A DNA stretch of 64,000 nucleotides from Mycobacterium gordonae (GTDB taxonomy: Bacteria > Actinomycetota > Actinomycetes > Mycobacteriales > Mycobacteriaceae): NCBI RefSeq assembly GCF_002101675.1, contig NZ_LQOY01000016.1:62001-126000 (forward strand). Direction: 5' to 3'. Numbering within the stretch: position 1 is the first letter of the stretch; each line of letters opens with the position of its first letter. This document shows positions 29,426 through 39,304 of this stretch, piece by piece. The translations under genes and the position numbers were made by a program. Under the pieces are notes generated by a model that saw only the letters and a list, made by a program, of their open reading frames with translations, was not told the origin of the DNA and searched no databases.

Positions 29426-32400
29426 GCGCCGCCGCGTTGATCGAGCAGGTGCGCAGCATGGGTGTGCAACTGTGGGTCGACGGTGTGAATTTGCGCTTCC
29501 GCGCTCCGCAGGGAGTGCTGGACGCCGAACTGAAAGCACAACTGTCTGCGGCCAAGTCGGACCTCATCGCGGAACTCAACCGCGAGACCGAGGTGCTGCG
29601 GGCCCCGCAGGACAGGTTCGAGCCTTTTCCCCTCACCGAAGTACAGGCCGCGTATGCGGTTGGTCGCACATCGGCCTTTCGGTGGGGCGGTGTCGGCTGT
29701 CACGGATATGCGGAGTTCGCCGTCGACCACGCCGTGGCCAGGCCCGACGCGCGGGCTTACCGCCGTGCGTGGCGCAAAGTCGTTGCGGCCCATGACATGT
29801 TGCGCTGTGTCGTGCATTCCGACGGCTATCAGATCATCCGCCCTGAGCTTGACGACGGCCTGACGGTCCGGCAGAGTGCCGACCACCAGCGAATCCTCGG
29901 TGAGCGCGAACGCATCGCGGACGAACTCGGCCACCGCACTTACCCGCTGGGTGAAGGGCCGATGTACGAGATAGTGGTGACGATCGGGCCCCGCGACACC
30001 GTGGTGCATGTCTCCGTTGATCTACTGATCGCGGATTTCGTCAGCATCTCGATCGTGATGACCGATTTCGGCCGGTTGTTGCTCGCGCCGGAACATCCTC
30101 TGCCGTTAGCCGAGTTCAGCTTTCGCGACTATCTGCTGAACGTCGCCCATCACCGCGGTACGGTTGCGGGCGCCTCGCGTAGGCAGCGGGACCTCGCCTA
30201 CTGGCAGGCTCGCGTGGGCCAGCTTCCGCCGCCGGTTTTGCTGCCGCTGCGGCCCGTCGGGTCGGCCGGGTCGGTGCCGGAGGTCGCAGCAACGTTCACC
30301 CGACGGTCGATGCGGATACCTGCCGACCAGTTCGCCGCTTTCAGCCGCCTCGCGGCCCAGCATGGTGCCACCGCCAGCGTCGCGATCACCGCGGCATTCG
30401 GCACCGTGCTGGGCCGCTACGGTGATCGCGACCATTTCCTGCTGACGCTGACCACGATGAGCCGCCACCCCTTCACCCCGGACGTCGGTCGGGTGGTCGG
30501 GGACTTCACCGGGACCAGCCTGCTGGAGGTCGACGTCCGCGACGGGCGCCCGTTCGCCGAGCTCTTGCGGAGGATCGGCGCGCGTCTTTTCGACGACATG
30601 GACCATTCCGCCGTCGATGGTGTCGAGGTAGCGCGCATGCTGGCCCAAAGCGACGAGAATCGCGGGGCGCATTCACCAGTGGTGCTCACCTCGACCCTCG
30701 GTGCCGGCATCGCGGGGGACGTGGGCGCGAACGCGTCGTTCCTGCGACCGATACCGGGGCGTGGTCTGAGCCAGACTCCCCAGGTGCTGCTGGACTGTCA
30801 GGTGTTCGAGGCCGGCGGTGAATGCGAGATCAATTGGGACACCCGGGACGGTGCCATCAGCGACGAGGTGCTCGACCGGGCTTTCGCCGACCTTCGCGAC
30901 GTGCTGTGGATGCTGAGCACCGACCCGCCGGCCTGGGACCGCCCCGTGCTGCCGGTGGTGGCACCGGCGCCCGCCCCAGTGCTGCAGACCAGCGGAACCA
31001 CTATCCTGCATTCGGGTTTCGTAGATCATGCCGCCCACACGCCGGAGGCGGTGGCCATCCGGCAGGGCGATGAGTCGACCACCTACGGTCAGTTGATGGC
31101 CGCGGCCCGGTCGGTGGCGGCCGAGTTGTCGGCCGCTGGTGTCGGCGCCGGTGACTATGTCGCAATTCGCCTGCTGGAGGGCCGAAGTCAAGTCGCCGCG
31201 ATTCTGGGTACCTTGCTGGCAGGTGCCGCCTACGTGCCACTCGACGTCGAGTGGCCGGACCGACGTACGGCGCAGATCATCCGGCAATGTTCACCGGCCG
31301 TGGTCTGCGAACCCGGCGGACCGATCGACGACCTACTCGCCGAACCGACGACCTGGCACCCGCGCGGCACGGCCATCGGCCCGATGGTGACCGCACCCGA
31401 CGACATCGCGTACGTAATCTTCACATCGGGGTCCACCGGAACGCCGAAGGGAGTCATGGTCACTCACCGCGCCGCGATGAACACCGTGGCCGACATCAAC
31501 GACCGACTGGACATCACGGCGAGCGACGCGGTACTGGCCGTCTCGCAGCACACCTTCGACCTCTCGGTGTACAACATCTTCGGGCTGCTCGCGGCGGGCG
31601 GCACGATCGTGTTCGCCGAAGGCGGCGGACGCAACGACCCCCGGGCGTGGACCGATGCCATCTTGAAAAACCGGGTCACCGTGTGGAATTCGGTTCCGGC
31701 ACAGATGCAACTCTTACTGGACGATGCCGGGGGGCACCGGCTGCCCGGCCTTCGACAGATCATGTTGTCCGGCGACTGGATCCCGGTGTCCCAACCCGGA
31801 CAGATCTCAACACTGGCCCCGCACGCGTCGATGCTGAGCCTCGGCGGTGCGACCGAGGCGGCGATCTGGTCTATCTGCCACCCGATTCAGCCCCGGCGCT
31901 ACACCCGCAGCGTTCCGTACGGGACTGCGATGCGTAACCAGACTGTGCAGGTCCTGACCCACCGCGGCGAGCCGGCCGCACCGTGGCAAATCGGCGAGAT
32001 CCACATCGGCGGAGCGGGTCTCGCCCGCGGCTATCTCGGCGACCCGGCCCGCACCGCCGCGGCGTTCATCACCCACCCCGTCAGCGGCGAGCGACTCTAT
32101 CGGACCGGCGATTACGGCAGGGTCACCGACGACGGCGTGATCGAACTGCTCGGCCGGCGAGACAATCAGGTCAAGATCCGTGGGCACCGAATCGAATTGG
32201 CGGAAGTGGACTCGGCGTTGAGTGCCCTGCCCGGGGTACGGGGCGCGATGAGTGCTGCCATCGGTGCGGAACCCCACGAGCGGGTCATCGCCGCCGCCGT
32301 GGTCCCGGACTTCGCCGATGACGAGGAGCATTCCGAACGGCATCGCGTCGCGGCGACGGTCCGGCGTGGCCTCGACAAGGCGCACCGCCACCAGATCGCC

Positions 32401-34890
32401 GCTCTCGATATCGACAAGGTGCTGTTCTTCGCCTCCGCCGCCCGTGCGACCGCGTTGATGAGCATGTCTGCCGCGCTGGGCACGGGCGTGCCCGCCGGCG
32501 AATGTGTCGCCGTCGACGAACTGGCTCGCCGGTTGTCTCTCCCAGATCGCCTGCACCGGTTGTTCCACCGGTGGCTCGATGCGCTCGCCGACGATGGCCG
32601 GGTCCGGTTTGCGGCGGGAGCGCAGCTCGAACTGATTGGCCGCCAGAGTCTTTCGGATTGCGTCGGTGACTGGCAGCGGGTCCGTGAGCTGGGTGCGGCC
32701 GTCGATTACGGCGACGACCTGCTGGCGTATGTGGGTGAATGCATCGAGCACCTGCCCGGTCTGCTGGCCGGCACCGTCGACCCGTTGCAGCTGCTCTTTC
32801 CAGAGGGAACCGTCGACACCGCGACGGCCGCATACCGAGACAACCTGGTCAGCCGGTACACCAACCATGTGCTGACATGCGGCATCACCGCACGCGCCGG
32901 CCAGGCGACAGCGCAGCGGGCGCTGCGTGTCCTCGAAATCGGGTCTGGGGTAGGCGGCACCAGCGTGGGATTGATCACCGCACTGGCGGCCTACCCCGTG
33001 CACTACACCTTCACCGATGTCTCCCACTTTTTCCTCGCCCGCGCCCGAAACTTGTTCGCAGAGCACGACTTCATCGACTACCGCATCTTCGACATCAATC
33101 GGCCACCCGCGGAGCAAGGCTTCGCCGCGGCCTCGTTCGACATCATCGTGTGCGCCAATGTGCTGCACAACGCGGTCAACATCGATGACGCACTCGTGAT
33201 GCTGGATCGCCTGCTGGCGCCCGGCGGGTCCCTTGTCTTCGTTGACGCCACGGCCGTCAACCCTCCACTGATGATCTCCATGGAATTCAAGGAAGGCCTG
33301 CACGGCTTCACCGACGTGCGCGCGGAGACGAACTCAGCGTTCCTGGCCTATGCGCAGTGGCACGATGCACTCCGGAGGTCACCATTCGGCGAGGTTTGCA
33401 GTTTCCCGCCACCCGGGCATCCGCTGGGCTTGCTCGGCCAGCATGTGTTCTGGTGTGACTCAGCGTCTCCCGCGCAGGCACTGCGTTCCCCAGAACTGAT
33501 CGAGGGTGCCCGGCGGGCGCTGCCTGGTTATATGGTTCCCCAGCAGCTGGTCTGTCTGCCGGCATTCCCGCTGACCGCCAACGGCAAGATCGACCGGCGC
33601 GCGGTGACCGCCGAACTCGAGACGCTTCGGGCCGCGGCCCGGGTCACCAGCGGTGCGGCGGGCGGACGCCCGGTGGTTCTGGACGGAATGCAATCCCGCA
33701 TCGCCACCATCTGGGCGTCGGTGCTGGGGTTGGACGTGGACCAGTTGTCGCCCACCTCAGACTTTTTCGCACTGGGTGGTGACTCACTGCTGATGGCGCA
33801 GGCGATCGGGCGGATCCGCCGGGACATCGCCGAAGCCGCCGGGCTGGCCTGGGATGAACTGCTCCGTGCGATGGTGAGCAATCCCACCCTGGTCGCCGCC
33901 GCCGATGCGGTGCGCCGTCCCGTCACCGAGTGCGCACCGGGTGCGTCCGGGCCTGTCGTGTCGCCGCTGGTCTATCTCGGTGCGGGCCAGGGCTTTTCCC
34001 CGGGCGGCGAGATCGCGGTCCTGGTCCACGACGGAAGCGGGGGATTGGCCCCTTATGACGAATTGGTTCCCTACCTGCGGGCGGGGGACCGGCTGCCCGA
34101 CTTGTACGGCCTGCGCAGGGTGCCCGGTGACGGCTACTCCCAGATTCCGCCCGCTGAGCTGTTCAGCACCCTGGCCGCCCGGTACAGCGAACCGGTTGTC
34201 GCCCTGGCGCCCGGGAAGGTTCACCTGCTCGGCTACTGCATGGGCGGCCTGCTGGCGGCCGAGATCGCAAAATGTCTCGAAGAGGCCGGCATTGCCGTCG
34301 AGACCGTAACCGTCGTCAGCTCATACCGGGTACCCATCGATGTCCAAGACGACGACATCCTCGACTACTGCTTTGCCCAGATCCTCGGGGTGCCACCCGA
34401 AGTCCTCGGGATGCAAGTGGACGACGAAGCGGTACGCGGCGCGTTCACGCGGGCCCGATCCCGGTTCGTCGACGTCATACCGGCCGGGGCGCTGCGCAGC
34501 GTCGCCGAGCCGGTGCTTGCCGAATGCCTGCGGCGAAGTGCGGAACCGGGGGAGGCCCGGTTGCGCCTGCTGGCGGAATCCGGAGTCCTGGGACGGTCGT
34601 GGGACGTGGACTCGCTGCGCGAACTGCGGTCGGTGTTCGTGCACAGCCTGCGGGCGGTGGTGCACGGGGCGGCGGAACCGTTCCTGGGCGACGTCCACTT
34701 CCTCCGGCAGCGCGGCGACATCCACTTCCTGCCGACATTGCAGGAAGACATGACCGCCTTCTGGTCGGACTACTGCCTCGGCGAGTTGACCGTCAGCACC
34801 ATCGACGGCAACCATTTCGACTGTCTGGCTGGCGAAAACGCGCGATCCGTCGCCAGACTGCTGGCGGAGTGCTGGGCCACGGACTCGTGA
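29422..34890 (+). CDS. Nonribosomal peptide synthetase: docking-Cy-A(Cys)-MT-PCP-TE (PchF-like)
   Basis: The protein has 1822 aa; the GTG start overlaps the previous stop (GTGA). A TubC-type docking domain (1-53) is followed by a cyclisation domain with D200xxxxD205xxS208. The adenylation domain (about 520-1400) has pocket FDLSVYNIF, WNSVP, LSGDW, ATEAAIW, again the cysteine code. It is interrupted near its end by a methyltransferase with intact motif I VLEIGSGVGGT (about 1170), then resumes with the closing motif LTANGKIDRR. Carrier Ser1455 precedes a thioesterase (about 1530-1815) whose elbow is GYCMG: Cys1606 replaces the usual Ser. The arrangement equals pyochelin synthetase PchF, in which the embedded domain N-methylates a thiazolidine. 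This module should add the last cysteine and release the product. Confidence 0.92.
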   Translation: MSAAALIEQVRSMGVQLWVDGVNLRFRAPQGVLDAELKAQLSAAKSDLIAELNRETEVLRAPQDRFEPFPLTEVQAAYAVGRTSAFRWGGVGCHGYAEFAVDHAVARPDARAYRRAWRKVVAAHDMLRCVVHSDGYQIIRPELDDGLTVRQSADHQRILGERERIADELGHRTYPLGEGPMYEIVVTIGPRDTVVHVSVDLLIADFVSISIVMTDFGRLLLAPEHPLPLAEFSFRDYLLNVAHHRGTVAGASRRQRDLAYWQARVGQLPPPVLLPLRPVGSAGSVPEVAATFTRRSMRIPADQFAAFSRLAAQHGATASVAITAAFGTVLGRYGDRDHFLLTLTTMSRHPFTPDVGRVVGDFTGTSLLEVDVRDGRPFAELLRRIGARLFDDMDHSAVDGVEVARMLAQSDENRGAHSPVVLTSTLGAGIAGDVGANASFLRPIPGRGLSQTPQVLLDCQVFEAGGECEINWDTRDGAISDEVLDRAFADLRDVLWMLSTDPPAWDRPVLPVVAPAPAPVLQTSGTTILHSGFVDHAAHTPEAVAIRQGDESTTYGQLMAAARSVAAELSAAGVGAGDYVAIRLLEGRSQVAAILGTLLAGAAYVPLDVEWPDRRTAQIIRQCSPAVVCEPGGPIDDLLAEPTTWHPRGTAIGPMVTAPDDIAYVIFTSGSTGTPKGVMVTHRAAMNTVADINDRLDITASDAVLAVSQHTFDLSVYNIFGLLAAGGTIVFAEGGGRNDPRAWTDAILKNRVTVWNSVPAQMQLLLDDAGGHRLPGLRQIMLSGDWIPVSQPGQISTLAPHASMLSLGGATEAAIWSICHPIQPRRYTRSVPYGTAMRNQTVQVLTHRGEPAAPWQIGEIHIGGAGLARGYLGDPARTAAAFITHPVSGERLYRTGDYGRVTDDGVIELLGRRDNQVKIRGHRIELAEVDSALSALPGVRGAMSAAIGAEPHERVIAAAVVPDFADDEEHSERHRVAATVRRGLDKAHRHQIAALDIDKVLFFASAARATALMSMSAALGTGVPAGECVAVDELARRLSLPDRLHRLFHRWLDALADDGRVRFAAGAQLELIGRQSLSDCVGDWQRVRELGAAVDYGDDLLAYVGECIEHLPGLLAGTVDPLQLLFPEGTVDTATAAYRDNLVSRYTNHVLTCGITARAGQATAQRALRVLEIGSGVGGTSVGLITALAAYPVHYTFTDVSHFFLARARNLFAEHDFIDYRIFDINRPPAEQGFAAASFDIIVCANVLHNAVNIDDALVMLDRLLAPGGSLVFVDATAVNPPLMISMEFKEGLHGFTDVRAETNSAFLAYAQWHDALRRSPFGEVCSFPPPGHPLGLLGQHVFWCDSASPAQALRSPELIEGARRALPGYMVPQQLVCLPAFPLTANGKIDRRAVTAELETLRAAARVTSGAAGGRPVVLDGMQSRIATIWASVLGLDVDQLSPTSDFFALGGDSLLMAQAIGRIRRDIAEAAGLAWDELLRAMVSNPTLVAAADAVRRPVTECAPGASGPVVSPLVYLGAGQGFSPGGEIAVLVHDGSGGLAPYDELVPYLRAGDRLPDLYGLRRVPGDGYSQIPPAELFSTLAARYSEPVVALAPGKVHLLGYCMGGLLAAEIAKCLEEAGIAVETVTVVSSYRVPIDVQDDDILDYCFAQILGVPPEVLGMQVDDEAVRGAFTRARSRFVDVIPAGALRSVAEPVLAECLRRSAEPGEARLRLLAESGVLGRSWDVDSLRELRSVFVHSLRAVVHGAAEPFLGDVHFLRQRGDIHFLPTLQEDMTAFWSDYCLGELTVSTIDGNHFDCLAGENARSVARLLAECWATDS

Positions 34891-35948
34891 AGGTACTGCT
34901 GTTCGGCGCCACCGGGGCGGTGGGGAGAAGCTGCCTCGACGTGCTGACGCAGGCCGGGGAAGCCTCGGTGGTGCTCGCGGGTCGCGACGAGGCGCGGCTG
35001 CGGGAGGTGGCCACCGCCACCCGGGGCGACATCAGCATCGCGCGCCTGGACCTGACCGATCTCTCCGTCGTACCGGGCTGTGATGTCGTGATCAACTGCG
35101 CCGGCCCCTCACATCGACTCAGCGCATCAGTCGCCGGGACCGCCATCGCGGCCGGGTTGCCCTATATCGACCCCGGTGGTGACCAGGCACTGCTGGACCG
35201 CCTCACGGCCGCGAAACCCGCCGTTCCGGTGGTGCTGCAGGCGGGCGTCCAGCCCGGCCTCTCCGGTCTGCTGCTGCGTGAGCTGGCCGCCGACCTGGCG
35301 GGCGATTGCGACGACGTCACCGCATGGTGTGGCGGATTGCAGCGGTTGACGCCGGCATCGGTGCTCGAATATCTCGCCAGCCTCCAGGACGGGTGCAGCC
35401 ACCCCGGTGCCGAATTGCGCGGCGGAAGGATTCACCGTGTCGATCGCACTGATCGTAAAATTCCTCCGGCCGGGTACTTTTCCGACTCGGTCACGCTGCA
35501 TCCACACCTGGACGCCGAAACCGTCTCAGTCGCCGCGCATCTCGGCATCGGCAATGTCTTGTGGATGAACGTGTTCGACGGTATGCACACCACCCGGGCG
35601 ATGCAGGGGCTCGCGCTTGACGGAGGGCAAATCCGCGACGCCGACCTGATCAATGTATCGGCGGCCGCCAAGCTCGATATGTTCGGACGTCGACCCTACT
35701 TCGCGATCGTCGGCGTGGCCGGCGCCAGGACGGTGGCCTTCACCTGTCCGGACAGCTATCGCGTCACGGGGGCGACGGCGGCGTACGCGGCCCGGCTCGT
35801 TGCGGGAATGCCGGCCGGCGTCCTGCCCTTCTGGCGCGTCGACGAGCCGCGTCGGGTGCTGGATTTCGTCACCGAGATGGTGCCCGAAGCCGCGGTGGCT
35901 TACGCCGACCATTTGGTGTCGCCGATGATCGAGGAAGGGGCGCTGTGA
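34887..35948 (+). CDS. Saccharopine-dehydrogenase-like NAD(P)-binding protein
   Basis: The protein has 353 aa; GTG overlaps the NRPS stop (GTGA). The N-terminal Rossmann motif is LLFGATGAVGRSCLDVL (about 4-20). The segments NCAGP, PYIDPGGDQ and QAGVQPGLSGLLLRELA follow the saccharopine dehydrogenase/homospermidine synthase-like fold. True saccharopine dehydrogenase makes or breaks a C-N bond by imine reduction. In this operon an imine or thiazoline reduction or oxidation on the peptide chain is plausible but unproven. It is translationally coupled to the genes on both sides, which ties it to the pathway. Confidence 0.8.
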   Translation: MKVLLFGATGAVGRSCLDVLTQAGEASVVLAGRDEARLREVATATRGDISIARLDLTDLSVVPGCDVVINCAGPSHRLSASVAGTAIAAGLPYIDPGGDQALLDRLTAAKPAVPVVLQAGVQPGLSGLLLRELAADLAGDCDDVTAWCGGLQRLTPASVLEYLASLQDGCSHPGAELRGGRIHRVDRTDRKIPPAGYFSDSVTLHPHLDAETVSVAAHLGIGNVLWMNVFDGMHTTRAMQGLALDGGQIRDADLINVSAAAKLDMFGRRPYFAIVGVAGARTVAFTCPDSYRVTGATAAYAARLVAGMPAGVLPFWRVDEPRRVLDFVTEMVPEAAVAYADHLVSPMIEEGAL

Positions 35949-36979
35949 CCGCCGCCGGCCGTCCGCGCGCAATCGTCGTGGGGGCGACGTTCGGCGCGGT
36001 CTACGCCGAGGCGCTGGCGGCCGCTGATTCACCGGTCGAGTTGGTCGGATTGGTCTCCACCGGATCGGCGGCATCGGCGGCTCTGGCCGATCGCTTGGGC
36101 ATCGCGCTCTACCCGGACCTGGGCGACCTGCCACACGTCGACGTCGCATTCGTGGTGGTGCGCTCGGGTGTCGTCGGCGGGGACGGCGCCCAGATCGCCG
36201 AACGGTTGCTGACGCGAGGCATCCATGTGATGCAGGAGCAACCGGTGCATGCCGACGAGATTCTGTCCCTGCTGCGTACTGCGAAGGCGCACTCGGTCCG
36301 TTACGCCGTCAACGACTTCTACAGCCGGGTCGCACCGGTTCGTCAATTCATCAGTGCCGCAAGGGCCCTCGACAAGATTGAGCGGATTCGTTACGTGCAT
36401 GCGCGGTCGTCGATCCATGTCGTCTACCCGTTGTTCGCCATCCTGAGTCAGCTCGTCGGACCACTGGCGCCGGCGCGAATCCGGGTGCCCGAGGAACGCG
36501 GGCCGGGCCCCTTCACCGCGGGCCGCCTGGTGCTCGGCGACGTGACGGTCGATCTGCTGATCCAGAACGAGATATGTCCCAGCGACCCCGACAATCACGC
36601 GCGACTGCTGCATGCCATCGCCGTCGGATCCGACGCCGGCGAACTCGTCCTGGACCACACCCACGGGACGACCCGGTGGCACCCTCGTCCCCGCGCCGAA
36701 GCGGCGGTGGGGGACTGGCCCATCGCCGAGTTGGTCGGCATCGAATTCGAGCCGACTACGTCGATTGTGCGAAATGAGCTGTGGCCAAGGGCAGTTCGGC
36801 GGGCGGCGGCTGACTTCGTCGAGTCGATCGACAATTCGGCAGCCATGATCACCCAGAGATTCATTCGGGCGACCCGACTGTGGTCGGAGTTCACCTCCGC
36901 GATGGGTCCGGCGGACTTGATCGAAGCCCGCGTGGCGAACGACGTCTCGGCGGACTTGCTCGCCCCAGGCCCGTCATAG
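35945..36979 (+). CDS. Thiazolinyl imide reductase-like protein (Irp3/YbtU/PchG family)
   Basis: The protein has 344 aa; the GTG start overlaps the previous stop (GTGA). An N-terminal Gfo/Idh/MocA-type Rossmann fold begins IVVGATFGAVYAEAL. MQEQPVHADEI and NDFYSRVAPVRQFI correspond to the conserved catalytic-face segments of Irp3 and PchG, which use NADPH to reduce a carrier-bound thiazoline to thiazolidine. In pyochelin synthesis this step precedes N-methylation by the embedded methyltransferase, and both activities are present here. It is the last gene of the NRPS operon; its 3' end overlaps the convergent permease gene by six bases. Confidence 0.85.
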   Translation: MTAAGRPRAIVVGATFGAVYAEALAAADSPVELVGLVSTGSAASAALADRLGIALYPDLGDLPHVDVAFVVVRSGVVGGDGAQIAERLLTRGIHVMQEQPVHADEILSLLRTAKAHSVRYAVNDFYSRVAPVRQFISAARALDKIERIRYVHARSSIHVVYPLFAILSQLVGPLAPARIRVPEERGPGPFTAGRLVLGDVTVDLLIQNEICPSDPDNHARLLHAIAVGSDAGELVLDHTHGTTRWHPRPRAEAAVGDWPIAELVGIEFEPTTSIVRNELWPRAVRRAAADFVESIDNSAAMITQRFIRATRLWSEFTSAMGPADLIEARVANDVSADLLAPGPS

Positions 36980-39304
36980 TCCACGTTCCCGCACGATCCG
37001 CGCCAGATCGAGGCGATGAATCCTGCCCACGGTAGGCAACTGGGCCAGCGCGGCAGCGCAGAGAATGGCCAACGCCACCACCGCCGGTGTCGTCGCCTGC
37101 ATCTCAAGACGCAGATGGTAACCAAGGCTGTGATAGGTGGACAGCAGCCGATCCGCGAGCAGTACGCCGCCCAACAGGCCCAGTGGCAGCGCGACCAGCG
37201 CGATGCTCATATTCTCCGCGGCGATCAAGCGGGACAGCATCCCCGCGCCCATGCCTTCAGCGTGAACCGCGCCGAGTTCACCCAGCCGCTCGGATATATT
37301 GGCAGACATCGCGTTATACAACATCGCGGCGGCCATCACCGCAGCGAACACCAGCATGATGCTGACGAGCGTGTCATAGAGGCTGAAAGCCTGCCGCATA
37401 GTCGAGGCGAGCGCCGTCGCCGAACGGTAGGCGACGACTCCCGGCAAGGCGGCTATCCGGTCCCCGGCCATCCGCGCGTCGGAACCGGGACGCAAAGTGA
37501 TCAGCACGCCGTTGACGGGCAGCGAACCGGCCTGTGCTCTCAGGTGGTTCAGCGAAATATATACGACCGGTGAGAAAGGTTCGTCGACGAATCCGGCCAC
37601 TCGCTCGGTGAGTCGCACTCCGGACTGTGGCACCACCACGTCGATTCGGTCGCCCAGCGACACGGCCAGCAGATCGCGGAGTCCCACTCCGAGCAGGACA
37701 CCGTCGTCCGACAACCGGTTCGATCCCGATTCCATTGGGAAGGAGTGCATCTGGCTCTGTGGCTGCAGCCCGATCAACAGGGTCTGGTATCGGTGCGTGC
37801 CGGCGGTGACGGAGACGCCATAAGCACCGTACGGCTCCGCCGCGGCGACGTCACGGGCTCCGAGCAACTTCTCCGTGACGGCGCCGGCCGAACCGGACAC
37901 CACCACCTCGCCGTCCTGCTTTGCGATCTGCCCGAACTGGCGATCCACCATGCCGGGCAGGGTGTCCCGCATGCCGGCGAAGACCATCACCAAGATGACG
38001 GACACAGCCACACCGAGCACCGTGAACACCGTCCGGCGCCGGTTGCGCAGTTGCGATCTGAGCACCATCCGCCATCTCGCCGGGATGCGACCAAGCGGCA
38101 AGCGGTATCCGGTGACACGGCGGCGGTCCGGCGGCGGGGCCACCCGCATCGCTTCCGCGGGCTGCATTCTCGCGGCGGCATTGGCCGGGGCCACCGCTGC
38201 CGACAGCGCGACGCCGATCACCGCGACCGCCGCGACGAGGTAGGTGAGTGGATGAATCGAGGTGAGGCGCATCGGCAATGCGATGGCCGCGGTGTACTTC
38301 GTCGTAATCCACTGTCCCAGTAGGAAGCCGCCGAACAAACCGGGAAGGATTCCCACTGCGGCACAGGCGAGTCCGTACCCCAGGTAGTGCCGGCGTACCG
38401 CGCCCGGCGAAAGCCCGTTGGCAATCAGGGTTCCTATGACGGCGCGTTGGGCGGCGACGATCCGCGAAAGCAGCACATAGGTGCCCAGCGCGACGGCGGC
38501 AAGAAACAGCCAGGGCAGAATCCCGGCGAGGCTGCCGAACTGCATGACGTCGTCCCGGAGCGTGTGGAATGACGGCTGCTGCTCGCGCGGAAGGAACTGC
38601 AGCCCTTTGTCTGTCGCCAGCGCGCCGACGGCCGTGGTCAGGGCGTCGGCCGCGGAGCGGTCGCGCGCATACACGGCCAGCTGTTCAACGGGCTGCGGCA
38701 GCACCCGCAACAGCTCGTCGTCGGGCAGAAACACCACACCGAAGTCCTCGGGAGTGGTCAGAACCTCCTGCGGGGAGCGCGCGGGCCACAGGTACTCCGT
38801 CGACAGAACCGATCCGGCAATCGTAAAAGGTTGCCAGCCTTGCTTTCCCAACAACTCGACTGTGTCGCCGGTAGCGAGGTGATAGTGCTCGGCCAGGTGC
38901 TGCTCGATCGCCAACTGGCCGGTGCGGGGCAGGGCACCGGTCCGGACGTCGAGCAACGACACGCTCGGCTGCCCGGAGTCGGGCACACCGATCGCGCGTC
39001 CGTACAGCGCGTGGCCGTTTACCCGGATGCCGACGTCGGCCTGGTGCCGGATCTCGACGAGCGGACTACCCGCCATCGCGCCGACGGCGGTACGCAATCC
39101 GGCCGCACCGGGCCCGGACACGACGGCGTCGGGCAACCGCTGGCTGGAGTAGGACCGTTCGAAGGAGCCTTTCAGATTGCGGTAACTGTCGGTGGCGGCG
39201 ACGAAGACCGCGACGCCGATGGCCATGATCACGGCGATCGCCCCGAACCGCCACCGTGCCCGCTGCACATCGCGACGTATCTTGCGGCGCAGCGTGCGGC
39301 TCAC
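36974..39304 (-). CDS. FtsX/MacB-type ABC transporter permease
   Basis: The protein has 776 aa. One membrane helix near the N-terminus (about 20-38) precedes a large external loop, then three helices (about 265-375), then a second unit with one helix (about 425-445), a second external loop and three helices to the end (about 660-765). This is the doubled FtsX permease layout. Such systems do mechanical work on, or export, envelope lipids, peptides and lipoproteins, as with MacB and LolCDE, and mycobacterial Rv0987 is similar in type. It overlaps the ATPase gene stop (ATGA). Its nearness to the NRPS operon allows, but does not prove, a role in moving the product. Confidence 0.85.
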   Translation of the reverse strand: MSRTLRRKIRRDVQRARWRFGAIAVIMAIGVAVFVAATDSYRNLKGSFERSYSSQRLPDAVVSGPGAAGLRTAVGAMAGSPLVEIRHQADVGIRVNGHALYGRAIGVPDSGQPSVSLLDVRTGALPRTGQLAIEQHLAEHYHLATGDTVELLGKQGWQPFTIAGSVLSTEYLWPARSPQEVLTTPEDFGVVFLPDDELLRVLPQPVEQLAVYARDRSAADALTTAVGALATDKGLQFLPREQQPSFHTLRDDVMQFGSLAGILPWLFLAAVALGTYVLLSRIVAAQRAVIGTLIANGLSPGAVRRHYLGYGLACAAVGILPGLFGGFLLGQWITTKYTAAIALPMRLTSIHPLTYLVAAVAVIGVALSAAVAPANAAARMQPAEAMRVAPPPDRRRVTGYRLPLGRIPARWRMVLRSQLRNRRRTVFTVLGVAVSVILVMVFAGMRDTLPGMVDRQFGQIAKQDGEVVVSGSAGAVTEKLLGARDVAAAEPYGAYGVSVTAGTHRYQTLLIGLQPQSQMHSFPMESGSNRLSDDGVLLGVGLRDLLAVSLGDRIDVVVPQSGVRLTERVAGFVDEPFSPVVYISLNHLRAQAGSLPVNGVLITLRPGSDARMAGDRIAALPGVVAYRSATALASTMRQAFSLYDTLVSIMLVFAAVMAAAMLYNAMSANISERLGELGAVHAEGMGAGMLSRLIAAENMSIALVALPLGLLGGVLLADRLLSTYHSLGYHLRLEMQATTPAVVALAILCAAALAQLPTVGRIHRLDLARIVRERGL

